Below, in pieces: positions 26,032 to 35,082 of a DNA stretch of 64,000 bases. Below the pieces are notes generated by a model. That model was not told the DNA's origin. It saw only the letters and a list, made by a program, of their open reading frames with translations, and searched no databases. Origin of the DNA: Shewanella sp. UCD-KL12 (lineage in GTDB: Bacteria > Pseudomonadota > Gammaproteobacteria > Enterobacterales > Shewanellaceae); the NCBI RefSeq assembly GCF_001957125.1, contig NZ_MPHJ01000004.1, positions 186,085-250,084 on the forward strand. The letters are read 5' to 3'. The translations under genes were made by a program, and so were the position numbers. Every line of letters starts with the position of its first letter. The stretch's first letter is position 1.

Positions 26032-26925
26032 ATGCTAGAACTCAATTGGCTAAAAACATTTGTTACGTTAGCTCAGTACCAACACTTTGGTAAAGCTGCT
26101 GCAGCGCTTCATATGACTCAACCAAATGTCAGTTTGCATATCAAACAGTTAGAAAATAATACTCGTGTCAAGTTGATTGAGCGCAACCCTTTTCATTTAA
26201 CTCAGGCGGGCGAACGTTTACTGCTTACTAGCCAAGAAACGTTAATGGAGCTGCAGATCTGCCAAGGGGATCTCAATGCTATTAATGATCTCAGCCAAGG
26301 CACGCTCACCATAGCAGCCAGTGATATTATCTCTCGGTTGCTGTTAATATCTCCCTTTCAGTTGTTCAAAACCCAATTCCCAGGTATCGACTTCTCACTG
26401 TTAAATACCACCTCATCTCAGGCATCTGAATTAGTAAAAAGTGCCCAAGCCGACTTAGGCTTTGTTATTGCTCAAAAAGAGAGTCAACCGCTGCACTTCA
26501 CTGAGCTGCAACAGATCCGCTGGTGTGCACTGGGTGATAACTTAGCCTTATGGCAAAATGCGAAGCAGCAACCCGAACGGGAACTTGAAAGTGAACCGAC
26601 TCTAATCTTATTAGGCCATGATACTCGCACCCGTGATCTACTCGATTCTGCGCTATCATCACTCGATTTACCTCAGTATCGCATAATGGAAGTGGGCAGT
26701 GTTGATGCTCAGATTGATTGGGCAGAAGCAGGTTTTGGTGTCGCAATTGTACCAGATTTTTCAATATCTAGTAAACGAAACTTAAAGACTCAGGTGACGC
26801 CGTTACCTGAATTCCCAACGACTAGCCTTGGTTATATCGTGCGGCAAAACCAGATATTATCTAAAGCGATCAAGCAGCTATTAAAATGGGTGGATGAGGA
26901 GATCATCCGTTCGCAAAATAGGTAA
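26032..26925 (+). CDS. LysR-family regulator next to PurA-like gene
   Basis: 297 residues from the ATG at 26032, chosen because MLELNWLKTFVTLAQYQHFGKAA is the standard LysR start and AAAAGG precedes it; an in-frame ATA/ATG run further up adds an unrelated tail. The HTH is at about 3-60 (AAALHMTQPNVSLHIKQLENNTRVKLIER), followed by the effector domain. It is divergent from the PurA-like gene with 163 bp between, so it likely controls it. The effector is unknown; a purine or amino acid would be natural. Confidence 0.85.
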   Translation: MLELNWLKTFVTLAQYQHFGKAAAALHMTQPNVSLHIKQLENNTRVKLIERNPFHLTQAGERLLLTSQETLMELQICQGDLNAINDLSQGTLTIAASDIISRLLLISPFQLFKTQFPGIDFSLLNTTSSQASELVKSAQADLGFVIAQKESQPLHFTELQQIRWCALGDNLALWQNAKQQPERELESEPTLILLGHDTRTRDLLDSALSSLDLPQYRIMEVGSVDAQIDWAEAGFGVAIVPDFSISSKRNLKTQVTPLPEFPTTSLGYIVRQNQILSKAIKQLLKWVDEEIIRSQNR

Positions 26926-26977
26926 AAGGAATAAGGGCACTATGCTTGGGAGCTTAGATGATAACCTGCGGTTTTGT

Positions 26978-27046
26978 AGAGCAGAGATGGCGACCTTCGG
27001 TCTTGGAGAGCCAAGATGATGGCCGATGGCCTAGTGAAGCTAAGGT
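26978..27046 (+). repeat. 40-bp dispersed repeat, copy B, with a degenerate half copy
   Basis: 27007-27046 reads AGAGCCAAGATGATGGCC ... AGCTAAGGT and matches copy A (13279-13318, opposite strand). A diverged unit starting AGAGCAGAGATGGCGACC lies directly before it at 26978-27006. Confidence 0.6.
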
Positions 27047-27049
27047 ATC

Positions 27050-27126
27050 GTCATCCTGAACTTGTTTCAGGATCCAGCTTTTGAACATACAAGAATGGAT
27101 TCCGGCTAAAGGCACGCCGGAATGAC
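27050..27126 (+). repeat. 76-bp dispersed repeat, copy 3
   Basis: GTCATCCTGAACTTGTTTCAGG ... CACGCCGGAATGAC, 77 bp, nearly identical to 8835-8994 copies. It sits 4 bp after the 40-bp repeat, and a partial third start (GTCATTGTGAACGTGCTTCAG) follows at 27162. These elements fill the 365-bp gap between the LysR gene and ybiT. Confidence 0.85.
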
Positions 27127-27188
27127 AGCCTATTCATATCCTATTCCTGAACTAAAGACAGGTCATTGTGAACGTGCTTCAGATACAA

Positions 27189-27224
27189 AAATGCCGCTGA
27201 CTTACTATTAAGTTGGCGGCATTT
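27189..27224. terminator. Terminator downstream of ybiT
   Basis: AAATGCCGC / GCGGCATTT with a nested ACTT / AAGT stem. T-rich flanks on both strands let it serve ybiT (minus) and read-through from the LysR side. Confidence 0.65.
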
Positions 27225-27290
27225 ATTGCTATCGGTATTGATTCATTTTCAGCTTCGAACTGTCCAAGCCGCTAATGGTGATAGCAAGTA

Positions 27291-28901
27291 TTACGCGGTG
27301 CCTTTTGCTAAGGCTTCAGCTGTGCTGGCAAGGTACTCATCAAATGTACCGTGGAAGCTAACTAGCTTTTGATCTTTTACATCAATAATGTGAGTTGCCA
27401 ATGAAGATACAAACTCTCTGTCATGGCTGACGAAAAGTAGGGTACCTTCAAATAGTTTAAGCGCATTGTTTAGTGCTTCAATGGCTTCCATGTCCATGTG
27501 GTTTGTTGGCTCATCCATCACTAGCACGTTGATGTCTTGCATCATTAACTTGCCAAATAACAGACGGTTTTTCTCGCCACCTGAGCAGTTTTTGGCTTTC
27601 TTGTTGGCATCGTCTTCGGTAAAGAGTAGGCGACCTAGCATACCGCGAACCATTAGGTCATTGTGCTTAGGTGTACGCCACTGAGACATCCAATCAAATA
27701 ATGACAGATCATTGTCGAAATCTTTGCTGCTGTCTTGCGGGCAGTAACCAATCGCGGCATTTTCAGACCACTTGATGGTACCTTCATTATTAGCAAGCTC
27801 GTTGACTAAACAGCGAAGCAGGGTAGTTTTACCAACACCGTTCTCACCGATAACGGCAAGCTTAGCACCAGCTTCAAGAATCAAATCGCCACCAGAGAAA
27901 AGGGTCTCTCCATCAAAGCCGTGACCGAGTTCTTCGATGACAAGCGCTTGCCTGTGCATCTTTTTGCTTTCATCAAAACGCAGAGAGGGTGTCATACGGC
28001 TTGATGACTTTACATCATCAAGACTGATTTTCTCGAGCTTTTTAGCACGCGAGCTTGCTTGCTTCGCTTTAGAAGCATTCGCACCAAAGCGGTTTACAAA
28101 GTCTTGTAGCTCAGCCATTTCGGCGCTCTTCTTTGCATTACCGGCTAATAGCTGTTCTTGAATAAGACCAGAAGCTTCTAGGAAGTATTCGTAGTTACCA
28201 GGGTAGATACGCAGTTCGCCGTAATCAATATCCGCCATATGAGTACAGACTGAGTTAAGGAAGTGTCTGTCGTGGGAGATGATGATCATGGTGCATTTAC
28301 GTTGATTAAGCTCACCCGCTAACCATGAGATAGTATGAATATCCAAGTTGTTGGTTGGCTCATCAAGCAGCAAGATATCAGGGTTTGAAAAAAGTGCTTG
28401 AGCGAGTAATACCCTTAATTTCCAACCTGGAGCGACTTGCTCCATAAGTCCGAAGTGAAAGTTCTCTTCGATACCCGCTTCAAGTAAAATCTCGCCAGCG
28501 CGACTCTCGGCACTGTAGCCGTCCATTTCAGCGAATTCACTTTCGAGTTCCGCAACCTTCATGCCGTCCTCTTCGCTCATCTCTGGCAATGAGTAGATAC
28601 GGTCACGTTCTTGTTTGACTTCCCACAGTTTCGCATCACCCATGATCACAGTATCAACAACACTGTATTGCTCAAAGGCAAACTGATCTTGACTCAAAGT
28701 ACCGACTTTTAAGCCCGGTGTGATTGAGACATTGCCTGAACTTGGTGCTAGTACGCCACTAAGGATTTTCATAAATGTGGATTTACCACAACCGTTTGCA
28801 CCAATAAGGCCATAACGATTGCCGTGACCAAATTTAGCTGAAATGTTTTCAAACAAAGGCTCAGCGCCAAACTGCATGGTGATATTGTTCGTACTAATGA
28901 T
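27291..28901 (-). CDS. ybiT: ABC-F ATPase YbiT, apparent AUC start
   Basis: Ribosome-associated ABC-F protein with two ATPase domains. Walker [10 protein letters not shown] and GENGVGKTT, signature regions, Walker [10 protein letters not shown] and LVMDEPTNH, and an inter-domain linker rich in Lys/Ala match YbiT end to end. Family members begin M-[IL]-S-x-x-N-[IV]-T-M-Q-F-G. Here the same residues ISTNNIT run upstream of the first ATG (28877), and the initiator position is ATC at 28899-28901, with CGAGGA 8 bp before it. The ATG at 28877 has no SD. I therefore place the start at the ATC. The gene is monocistronic. Confidence 0.9.
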   Translation of the reverse strand: MISTNNITMQFGAEPLFENISAKFGHGNRYGLIGANGCGKSTFMKILSGVLAPSSGNVSITPGLKVGTLSQDQFAFEQYSVVDTVIMGDAKLWEVKQERDRIYSLPEMSEEDGMKVAELESEFAEMDGYSAESRAGEILLEAGIEENFHFGLMEQVAPGWKLRVLLAQALFSNPDILLLDEPTNNLDIHTISWLAGELNQRKCTMIIISHDRHFLNSVCTHMADIDYGELRIYPGNYEYFLEASGLIQEQLLAGNAKKSAEMAELQDFVNRFGANASKAKQASSRAKKLEKISLDDVKSSSRMTPSLRFDESKKMHRQALVIEELGHGFDGETLFSGGDLILEAGAKLAVIGENGVGKTTLLRCLVNELANNEGTIKWSENAAIGYCPQDSSKDFDNDLSLFDWMSQWRTPKHNDLMVRGMLGRLLFTEDDANKKAKNCSGGEKNRLLFGKLMMQDINVLVMDEPTNHMDMEAIEALNNALKLFEGTLLFVSHDREFVSSLATHIIDVKDQKLVSFHGTFDEYLASTAEALAKGTA

Positions 28902-29059
28902 AACGGCGATCCTCGGGGTAAATAGCGGAATAAATGAGCTTTAAAAGCAGCGCGGCAGTATACAGAATTTAAGAAAAATAAGATAGGAGAAACTGGTTTA
29001 GGTTAACGCTAACTCAACAACATTATTTTGGCTAAACGTTATCTATCACGTGTTTATAA

Positions 29060-29239
29060 GATAGAGGCCTGAACTTTAACCTACATTACACCTTCCAAAA
29101 TGGTTCAAGGGATATGAATGTATCAGGCACTGCTTACAGCAATAAAGATAAAGTGGTTACCCCGACACATCGTGAAAAAAATGCAGTTTCTAACAAAGAT
29201 TTTGGCACCGTGATGTTTACGGTGGGTTACCGATTCTAA
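29060..29239 (+). pseudogene. C-terminal remnant of an outer-membrane beta-barrel protein
   Basis: A 59-codon open frame after a TAA ends GTVMFTVGYRF-stop, the alternating strand with terminal Phe of an outer-membrane barrel, preceded by GLNFNLHYTFQNGS. No start codon with SD, signal peptide or upstream barrel is present, so only the last two or three strands survive. A terminator follows. The rest of the 28902-29309 gap shows nothing. Confidence 0.6.
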
Positions 29240-29277
29240 TTTCTTAGGCTATTGTCAATCAGTGACTTGATAAGCAT

Positions 29278-29305
29278 AAGGTCGCCATCTTCTGACGGCC
29301 TTTTT
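29278..29305 (+). terminator. Terminator after the barrel remnant
   Basis: AAGGTCG ... CGGCCTT, 7-bp stem with one G-T pair, followed by five T. It has outlived the gene it served and abuts the end of the convergent cyclase gene. Confidence 0.6.
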
Positions 29306-29309
29306 ATTC

Positions 29310-30575
29310 TCATTTACTGACACTGTTACGACCAAGATGTTTTGCTCGATACAGTGCTTCATCAGCACGGGCAACTAAGCTTTTGGTATCATCTGTCACT
29401 TGAAATTCAGCAATACCAATACTCACCGTGAACTTAACAATATTGTCCTTATCGTTAGTCACATTTAAATGCTCAATTTTTTTTCTCACTCTTTCAGCAC
29501 TGTCTTTTGCTTGAGCTAAGTTGGTATTTGGTAATAATGCAATAAACTCCTCTCCGCCATACCTTGCTAATAGATCAACTTCTCTTAAAACACCACTTGC
29601 GGCCTTTGAAAACTGTTTAAGCACTTCGTCACCAAATAAATGACCATGGTTATCATTGAGTAGTTTGAAGTTATCTAGATCTAACATAAGTATAGAGAAA
29701 CACATATTAAACCTTTTAAACTGCAAACTCATATTATCGAGTTGTTGGTTAAAGTAGGTTCTGTTTTTTAAGCCGGTTAAATTATCAGTGTTTGCTTGTA
29801 AGGTAAGTTTATCTATAAGCGCCAATCGATTTGAAATGTCTCTGATAATAGCGGTGAACTCTAGCTCTCCTTCTACGACTATCTTAGAGATGCTTATTTC
29901 AGCTGGAAATTCAACACCGCTTTTTTTAACGCCAGTGATTAATACACGATCGCTTCTATTTCTACTTAATATGTTAGATTTAGAAAACTGATGAATATAG
30001 CCAGCATGTGCATTGCGATATTTTTCTGGCATTAAACAGGTAACAAATCGGCCCAGTACTTCACTTGCTTGATACTCAAACATACGTTCTGCTGCATGAT
30101 TAAAAAGTGTAATTCTCTGCTCTGTGTCAATGCTGATAATGCCATCATAGGCCGTGTCAATGACTGAGCTAAAGCGGGAGTTTTCAGTTTGAAACTCATC
30201 ATGGGTTTCATTGATATGAATACCTATAATCATGACTCGCTTGGGTTTAGTTGTAGCATCTTCCATGGGATTTAAAAACAACCGCCACCAAGGGGCTTGT
30301 TTTGATTGACCAAAACTACGTTCAATCTCTATTGCTTCATGTAACTGAAATACGGCGGGCAGGTAAGTGCTAAACAGCTCAGCTGCAGCAGCTGATACTA
30401 ATGCACTGAGTAGGCAAGGTTTAGGGATTTTTGTTGATTCTTGCCCCAGCATTTGAAGGAAAAGCTGATTGTAAGCCACGACTCGATATTGTTGTTTGGT
30501 GTCGCACTCAACAATAGCCACACTCGCAGCTATGTCATCAACCAGTTTTTGTAATGCCTCTGCAGTTTGAGCCAT
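29310..30575 (-). CDS. PAS-GGDEF diguanylate cyclase
   Basis: Makes c-di-GMP from GTP; cytoplasmic, no membrane helix. A PAS-like segment covers residues 5-125, a second PAS about 132-255 (DTAYDGIISIDTEQRITLFNHAAERMF, then IIRDISNRLALIDKL), and the GGDEF domain 260-420 with LDLDNFKLLND and the active RYGGEEF. The inhibitory I-site RxxD (REVD) is present five residues before GGEEF, so product feedback is expected. It is monocistronic. Its signal is unknown. Confidence 0.92.
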   Translation of the reverse strand: MAQTAEALQKLVDDIAASVAIVECDTKQQYRVVAYNQLFLQMLGQESTKIPKPCLLSALVSAAAAELFSTYLPAVFQLHEAIEIERSFGQSKQAPWWRLFLNPMEDATTKPKRVMIIGIHINETHDEFQTENSRFSSVIDTAYDGIISIDTEQRITLFNHAAERMFEYQASEVLGRFVTCLMPEKYRNAHAGYIHQFSKSNILSRNRSDRVLITGVKKSGVEFPAEISISKIVVEGELEFTAIIRDISNRLALIDKLTLQANTDNLTGLKNRTYFNQQLDNMSLQFKRFNMCFSILMLDLDNFKLLNDNHGHLFGDEVLKQFSKAASGVLREVDLLARYGGEEFIALLPNTNLAQAKDSAERVRKKIEHLNVTNDKDNIVKFTVSIGIAEFQVTDDTKSLVARADEALYRAKHLGRNSVSK

Positions 30576-30852
30576 CTGTAACGTTCTGTCTTTTCATCGC
30601 ATTAATTAAGTTTAGTTGTAAATAGTGCTTATGAGACAAACTTGTATCTAAAGGTATTCAACTTAACGCTTGCCTGTGGCATCTCAGGTACCTTTTGTGC
30701 ATATTTACCCTAAAAAATGCATAGAGGTTAAAAATATCTCGGGGTTATATTTTTAAAACTGCATAAGTCGTGCATAACCAGTGAAAGTGAGTACAGGCTG
30801 TGAATCACAGCTATTGTGCGATCTGTTAGTTAAAGTTAACTGTTTTTTTAGG

Positions 30853-30888
30853 TTTAAAAACCACATTTAAAGTAATATGGTTTTTAAA
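30853..30888 (+). promoter_or_regulatory. Hairpin in the leader of the acetyltransferase gene
   Basis: TTTAAAAACC / GGTTTTTAAA, perfect 10-bp arms with a 16-base loop, ending about 10 bases before the AAGGAG SD. The weak A/T stem could modulate translation or be an operator. The remainder of the 333-bp gap 30576-30908 has a small dyad GCTGTG-AAT-CACAGC near 30797 and nothing coding. Confidence 0.4.
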
Positions 30889-30908
30889 ATTTTACATAAG
30901 GAGCAAAT

Positions 30909-31460
30909 GTGAAAATCCCTAACAGTGACAGGTTAACCTTTCAGTTTATGACCCGTAACGATGCAGATGCCTTGTTTGAGCTTGATCAAGACACTGAAGT
31001 AATGAAGTTTATCAATGGCGGTAAAATGACAAGCATGGAGGATATTTTGTCAGTATCGCTCCCAAGACTTGAAAGTTATGCTGACGAGACTGAAGGCTGG
31101 GGAATTTGGAAAGTATCATTAAAAACGCCGTGTGATGATTTTAGTAGTGACTATTTAGGTTGGGTACTGGTGCGGCCGATGGACTTTTTTACAGACCAAC
31201 CTCAATACCATAATTTAGAGCTAGGTTGGCGTTTTAAGCGAGCGACATGGGGTAAAGGGTTTGGCACAGAGGCCGCTAAGGCTGTGATGGAAGCTGTGAG
31301 TGCAGATGAAAAAATTACCACAGTCTCTGCTTTAGCAATAGAGAATAACCATGGCTCCATCAATATAATGAAAAAGCTAGGGATGACATTTTTAAAGAAA
31401 GAAGTACACCGAGACCCCCTTGGTGATATGGAGTTAGTATTTTATCAAAAAGTGTTATAA
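30909..31460 (+). CDS. GNAT N-acetyltransferase (RimJ/RimL-like)
   Basis: 183 residues. The fold elements are visible: an N-terminal RLTFQFMTRNDADALFELDQDTEVMKFINGG, a central LELGWRFKRATWGKGFGTEAAKAVMEA that is the acetyl-CoA loop, and ALAIENNHGSINIMKKLGMTFLKKE. It probably acetylates a protein N-terminus or small amine; the substrate cannot be read. GTG start after AAGGAG. Monocistronic, with a stem-loop in its leader and a dyad at 31474-31512 after it. Confidence 0.85.
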   Translation: MKIPNSDRLTFQFMTRNDADALFELDQDTEVMKFINGGKMTSMEDILSVSLPRLESYADETEGWGIWKVSLKTPCDDFSSDYLGWVLVRPMDFFTDQPQYHNLELGWRFKRATWGKGFGTEAAKAVMEAVSADEKITTVSALAIENNHGSINIMKKLGMTFLKKEVHRDPLGDMELVFYQKVL

Positions 31461-31473
31461 CCATAATTAAAGT

Positions 31474-31512
31474 GATTTATGCCGGTTTTTTACACATAAA
31501 TCGGCATAAATC
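31474..31512 (+). terminator. Stem-loop after the acetyltransferase gene
   Basis: GATTTATGCCG / CGGCATAAATC, perfect 11-bp arms with a 17-base T-rich loop, 13 bp after the stop. There is no T-run, so termination strength is unclear. Confidence 0.5.
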
Positions 31513-31882
31513 AACAAATCATACTTTCTGTTTATCTCTTAGCTTGCCTTCTAGTAACTCTTTATATTTTCATTTATGAACTCAAAGAGTTAATAAGATA
31601 ATGGTTAAGTGATGAATTTGTGAGGGGCTTAATCAAACAAATAGTTAATAAAACTCCATCACTTTTTTTAATCTTGTCGTTTACTGATTTGCATTTTTTA
31701 TAAAATAAACTCTTTTCAAAATTCCAGATTTTTTATTTAGTTGAACATAAGCCGTAAATATAATTTTACGCAGGTTAACTCTCCCGACGCAACAAACTCT
31801 TTATCTAATATTGTACTTATTTATTAATAAACTAGGTTAACTCTGCCCCTGAGGCATTAATTAATATAAATGGAGTTAAACC
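31513..31882. other. Upstream region of the subtilase gene
   Basis: 370 bp, very AT-rich. A direct repeat AGGTTAACTCT occurs at about 31772 and 31834, 62 bp apart, the second just ahead of the SD (TGGAG) for the protease; it may bind a regulator. No gene is seen. Confidence 0.35.
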
Positions 31883-33775
31883 ATGTATAAGAAACATTTG
31901 ATAGCAATAGCAGTTACCACAGGATTGGCATCAACTGCTATTCAAGCACAAGAGTATCAAGCACAGATGATTGAGGTCGAACAATCACGTGCTATTAAAG
32001 ATACCTATATCGTTGTTTTTAACACGCCAAGTGTACTTAACCTTTCAGATGGCCTTTCAATTAAAAGTTATGCGCAGCAACAAGGTGAACAGTTAACGAA
32101 TCGGTTTGGTGTGCGTATTAAAAAACACTTTGGTAGCGCATTAAATGGTGTTGTGGTAAATGGAAGCAAAGCAGACATTAACAAGATACTCAATGACCCC
32201 AATGTTAAGTATGTTGAGCAAGATCAAATGATGTCTATTAGTCCGTTAGCAAGTAATCCAGGCGATCAAGGTAGCCCGACTTGGGGTTTAGATAGAAGCG
32301 ATCAACGTGATCTGCCTTTAGATGGTAACTACCATTATGATTTTGATGGTGCTGGTGTAACGGCGTATGTGATCGATACCGGGGTACTCAATAGCCATAA
32401 CGAGTTTGGTGGCCGCGCTGTCAGTGGTTATGATTTTATTGATAATGACAGTGACGCAACAGATTGTAATGGTCATGGTACCCATGTTGCCGGTACGATT
32501 GCAGGTTCAAGTTACGGTATCGCTAAAAATGCCAATGTCGTTGGAGTACGCGTGCTCAGTTGTAGCGGCTCAGGCAGTAACTCAGGGGTGATTGCCGGTA
32601 TCAACTGGGTAAAAGATAATGCTCAGGGGCCATCGGTTGCCAATATGAGCTTAGGGGGAGGGGCATCACAAGCTACTGATGATGCGGTAAATGCAGCCGT
32701 TGCTTCAGGGATAACCTTTGTTGTTGCTGCTGGTAATGATAACACCAATGCCTGTAACTACTCGCCTGCACGGGCTGCAGACGCAATTACAGTAGGCTCT
32801 ACAGCTAGCAATGATAGTCGTTCTAGTTTTTCAAACTATGGTACTTGTTTAGATATTTACGCGCCAGGTTCAGGTATTACCTCCGCGTGGTACACGTCAA
32901 ACTCCGCCACTAACACTATCAGTGGCACCTCTATGGCGTCTCCCCATGTTGCTGGTGTAGCCGCACTGTATCTTGATGAATCACCTTCTCTTACACCAGC
33001 TCAAGTTGATGCGTTGCTTTCAAGTCGAGCTACAGCAGGGAAAGTCACAGATGCCAAAACGGGCTCGCCCAATGAGCTGCTTTTCGCGCTTGATGGTGCA
33101 GGTGGTGGATGTGGCAATAACTGCCCAGTAGAAGAAACTGAGTTGACTAATAATCAAGGGGTCGGCGCAAGTGGCGTGACAGGTTCTGAAACGGGTTACT
33201 TTATCGATGTACCTGCAGGTATGAGTACGTTAGCAGTAAATCTTGCTGGCGGTAGTGGCGATGCAGATCTCTATCTACAGCAAGGCAGCATGCCGACACA
33301 AAGTAGCTATCAATGTCGTCCCTATGAAAGTGGCAACAATGAATCTTGTAGCATCAATAACCCAGCTGAGGGTAAATGGTATGTGATGTTACATGGGTAT
33401 AGTAGCTACGCTGATACGACACTGACCGCAAGCTATTCTAGTGGCGGTGGAGGCGGTAGCTGTACCGGTACTAACTGTTTAGAAAATGGCGTAGCAGTCA
33501 CTAATATCAGTGGCGCTAAAAATTCTGAATCAGCTTATCAAGTCTATGTGTCTGCCGGCTCTCAGCTCTCTGTGGTGACAACAGGTGGCAGTGGTGATGC
33601 CGATCTCTATGTAAAAGCAGGGAGTGCGCCTTCGACAGCCAGTTATGATTGTCGCCCTTATAAAAACGGTAATGAGGAGAGCTGCTCAATTACTGTTAGC
33701 CAATCTGGTATGTACCATATCATGCTAAGAGGTTATCGCGCGTACTCAGGCCTTACGCTAACAGCTAGCTTTTAA
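31883..33775 (+). CDS. Secreted subtilisin-like serine protease with two PPC domains
   Basis: Exported S8 protease, 630 residues. Signal peptide to about residue 22, an I9 propeptide (about 40-120, TYIVVFN ... VKYVEQDQ), and a catalytic domain (130-405) with Asp165 (VIDTG), His198 (GHGTHVAGT), oxyanion Asn285 (VAAGNDN) and Ser350 (GTSMASPHVAG). Two pre-peptidase C-terminal domains follow at about 420-505 and 530-630. Each has GGSGDADLY and a CRPYxxGNxESCSI loop. Such proteases feed marine bacteria on external protein; the PPC domains are often clipped off on maturation. The gene is monocistronic with a strong terminator. Confidence 0.95.
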   Translation: MYKKHLIAIAVTTGLASTAIQAQEYQAQMIEVEQSRAIKDTYIVVFNTPSVLNLSDGLSIKSYAQQQGEQLTNRFGVRIKKHFGSALNGVVVNGSKADINKILNDPNVKYVEQDQMMSISPLASNPGDQGSPTWGLDRSDQRDLPLDGNYHYDFDGAGVTAYVIDTGVLNSHNEFGGRAVSGYDFIDNDSDATDCNGHGTHVAGTIAGSSYGIAKNANVVGVRVLSCSGSGSNSGVIAGINWVKDNAQGPSVANMSLGGGASQATDDAVNAAVASGITFVVAAGNDNTNACNYSPARAADAITVGSTASNDSRSSFSNYGTCLDIYAPGSGITSAWYTSNSATNTISGTSMASPHVAGVAALYLDESPSLTPAQVDALLSSRATAGKVTDAKTGSPNELLFALDGAGGGCGNNCPVEETELTNNQGVGASGVTGSETGYFIDVPAGMSTLAVNLAGGSGDADLYLQQGSMPTQSSYQCRPYESGNNESCSINNPAEGKWYVMLHGYSSYADTTLTASYSSGGGGGSCTGTNCLENGVAVTNISGAKNSESAYQVYVSAGSQLSVVTTGGSGDADLYVKAGSAPSTASYDCRPYKNGNEESCSITVSQSGMYHIMLRGYRAYSGLTLTASF

Positions 33776-33810
33776 GTTTATTGCTAACTGTGAATAAATC
33801 AAGTAATGAT

Positions 33811-33836
33811 AAAGCCCTATAAATTAGGGCTTTTTA
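33811..33836 (+). terminator. Terminator after the protease gene
   Basis: AAAGCCCTA-TAAAT-TAGGGCTTT followed by further T residues, a 9-bp perfect stem. Confidence 0.9.
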
Positions 33837-34000
33837 TACTGTTACGCGTTTATTCAAGGGATTTGTTGGGCCTAATAATTAGCATCTAACCTCATAGCAA
33901 GCAGTACAAATTTTGCCAAAATGTCTATTACTCTGTTTACTCCCATCGGTTTTGTGTAAAATTCGCTTCAATTATCAAGATAGTAACTCAATGAGCATTA

Positions 34001-34717
34001 ATGCAGCCTCAAGCCGATCCATTTATCGTCCCTAAATGTCATGAAGAGATTGAAATCCTGTTCAAGGACGAGCATATACTTGTGATCAATAAGCCAAGCG
34101 GTTTGTTGAGTTTATCGGGAAAGCATCCACTTAATATAGATTCTGTTCATCATCGCCTAGTGAAGGACTTTCCAACTTGTACCTTGATCCACAGGCTAGA
34201 CTTTGGCACATCCGGTGTCATGTTGCTTGCCATGAATAAGCAAGTTAACGCCTTATTATGCAAGCAGTTTAGCGAACGTAGAGTTGCTAAACGCTACACC
34301 GCTTTATTGCATGGCAAACTTAAGTTAAATGAAGGGATTGTTGATGCTGCTATTGCTAAAGATATCGATAACTTTCCGCTAATGAAGATTTGCCAAGACA
34401 CAGGCAAGCCAGCTCGCTCTAAGTTTCGTGTGTTAGCGCATTTCACTCAATCTCCTAATGATAAGTTTTATGTCGATGATGTTAGAGCGGGTAGCAGGCA
34501 AGTGACGCGTGTTGAGTATGAGCCTGTTACTGGACGTACTCATCAGCTGAGGTTACACAGCCAACATCTTGGTCACTCTATTTTAGGTTGTGACCTTTAC
34601 TCGCCTGATGAAACTTTTTTTATGGCTAGTCGATTAATGTTACATGCTCAAGAGTTAACATTTGAGCACCCAATCAGCTTAACGCCTATGGTAATAAAGT
34701 GTAACAGTCCGTTTTGA
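34001..34717 (+). CDS. RluA-family pseudouridine synthase
   Basis: RNA-modifying enzyme that turns uridine into pseudouridine in tRNA or rRNA. 238 residues without an S4 domain, like RluA. Motif I is NKPSGLLSLSGK, the catalytic Asp lies in LIHRLDFGTSGVMLLA, and VTGRTHQLRLHSQHLGHSILGCDLY is the C-terminal motif. It resembles RluA of E. coli along its length, but orthology to RluA rather than another RluA-class enzyme is not certain. Monocistronic. Confidence 0.88.
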   Translation: MQPQADPFIVPKCHEEIEILFKDEHILVINKPSGLLSLSGKHPLNIDSVHHRLVKDFPTCTLIHRLDFGTSGVMLLAMNKQVNALLCKQFSERRVAKRYTALLHGKLKLNEGIVDAAIAKDIDNFPLMKICQDTGKPARSKFRVLAHFTQSPNDKFYVDDVRAGSRQVTRVEYEPVTGRTHQLRLHSQHLGHSILGCDLYSPDETFFMASRLMLHAQELTFEHPISLTPMVIKCNSPF

Positions 34718-35082
34718 TACTTATAGCAACTTAACTTTCACTACTGCTCACCACCAAAAAGTAACCTACTGATTTTGCACGATTAATTGAGTGAGCTTCA
34801 TCAGCCAGAGTTTTTTATTTGTGATAAAACCTCAAAAAACTCTTATCAAACCATTATGAATGAGCAGCGCTTTCGTAAATCAGCCAAGATACGCTAGCGC
34901 TGAATGTATTAGCTTTGTTAATATTGCGCAACTTGTTGTTAAGCCTAGGCAGTCGAAGCACTCGAGTGCGAGTTTATTGAGTGTGCACTTTCGACTGAGC
35001 TTCATCTTTTTGGGGTTAACTTCATCTCAAGTTTTTCAAATCGTCAAATTTAAACAGCGCTAACAATAATAAAGGAATAGAT
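34718..35082. other. Gap with three strong dyads before the aminopeptidase gene
   Basis: 365 bp with no convincing gene. Dyads: AGAGTTTTTT / AAAAAACTCT (34807-34843), CAGCGCT / AGCGCTG (about 34865-34901) and CAGTCGAA / TTCGACTG (34950-34997), the last holding a CACTCGAGTG palindrome. The first may end the RluA-type transcript; the others lie in the leader of the aminopeptidase gene. Confidence 0.45.

Noticed and set aside
30797..30811. CRP box before the acetyltransferase
   Set aside because: TGTGA and TCACA halves are one base apart instead of six, so CRP would not bind.
34860..35063. 67-codon plus-strand gene
   Set aside because: No SD, no family, and it overlaps the dyad cluster.
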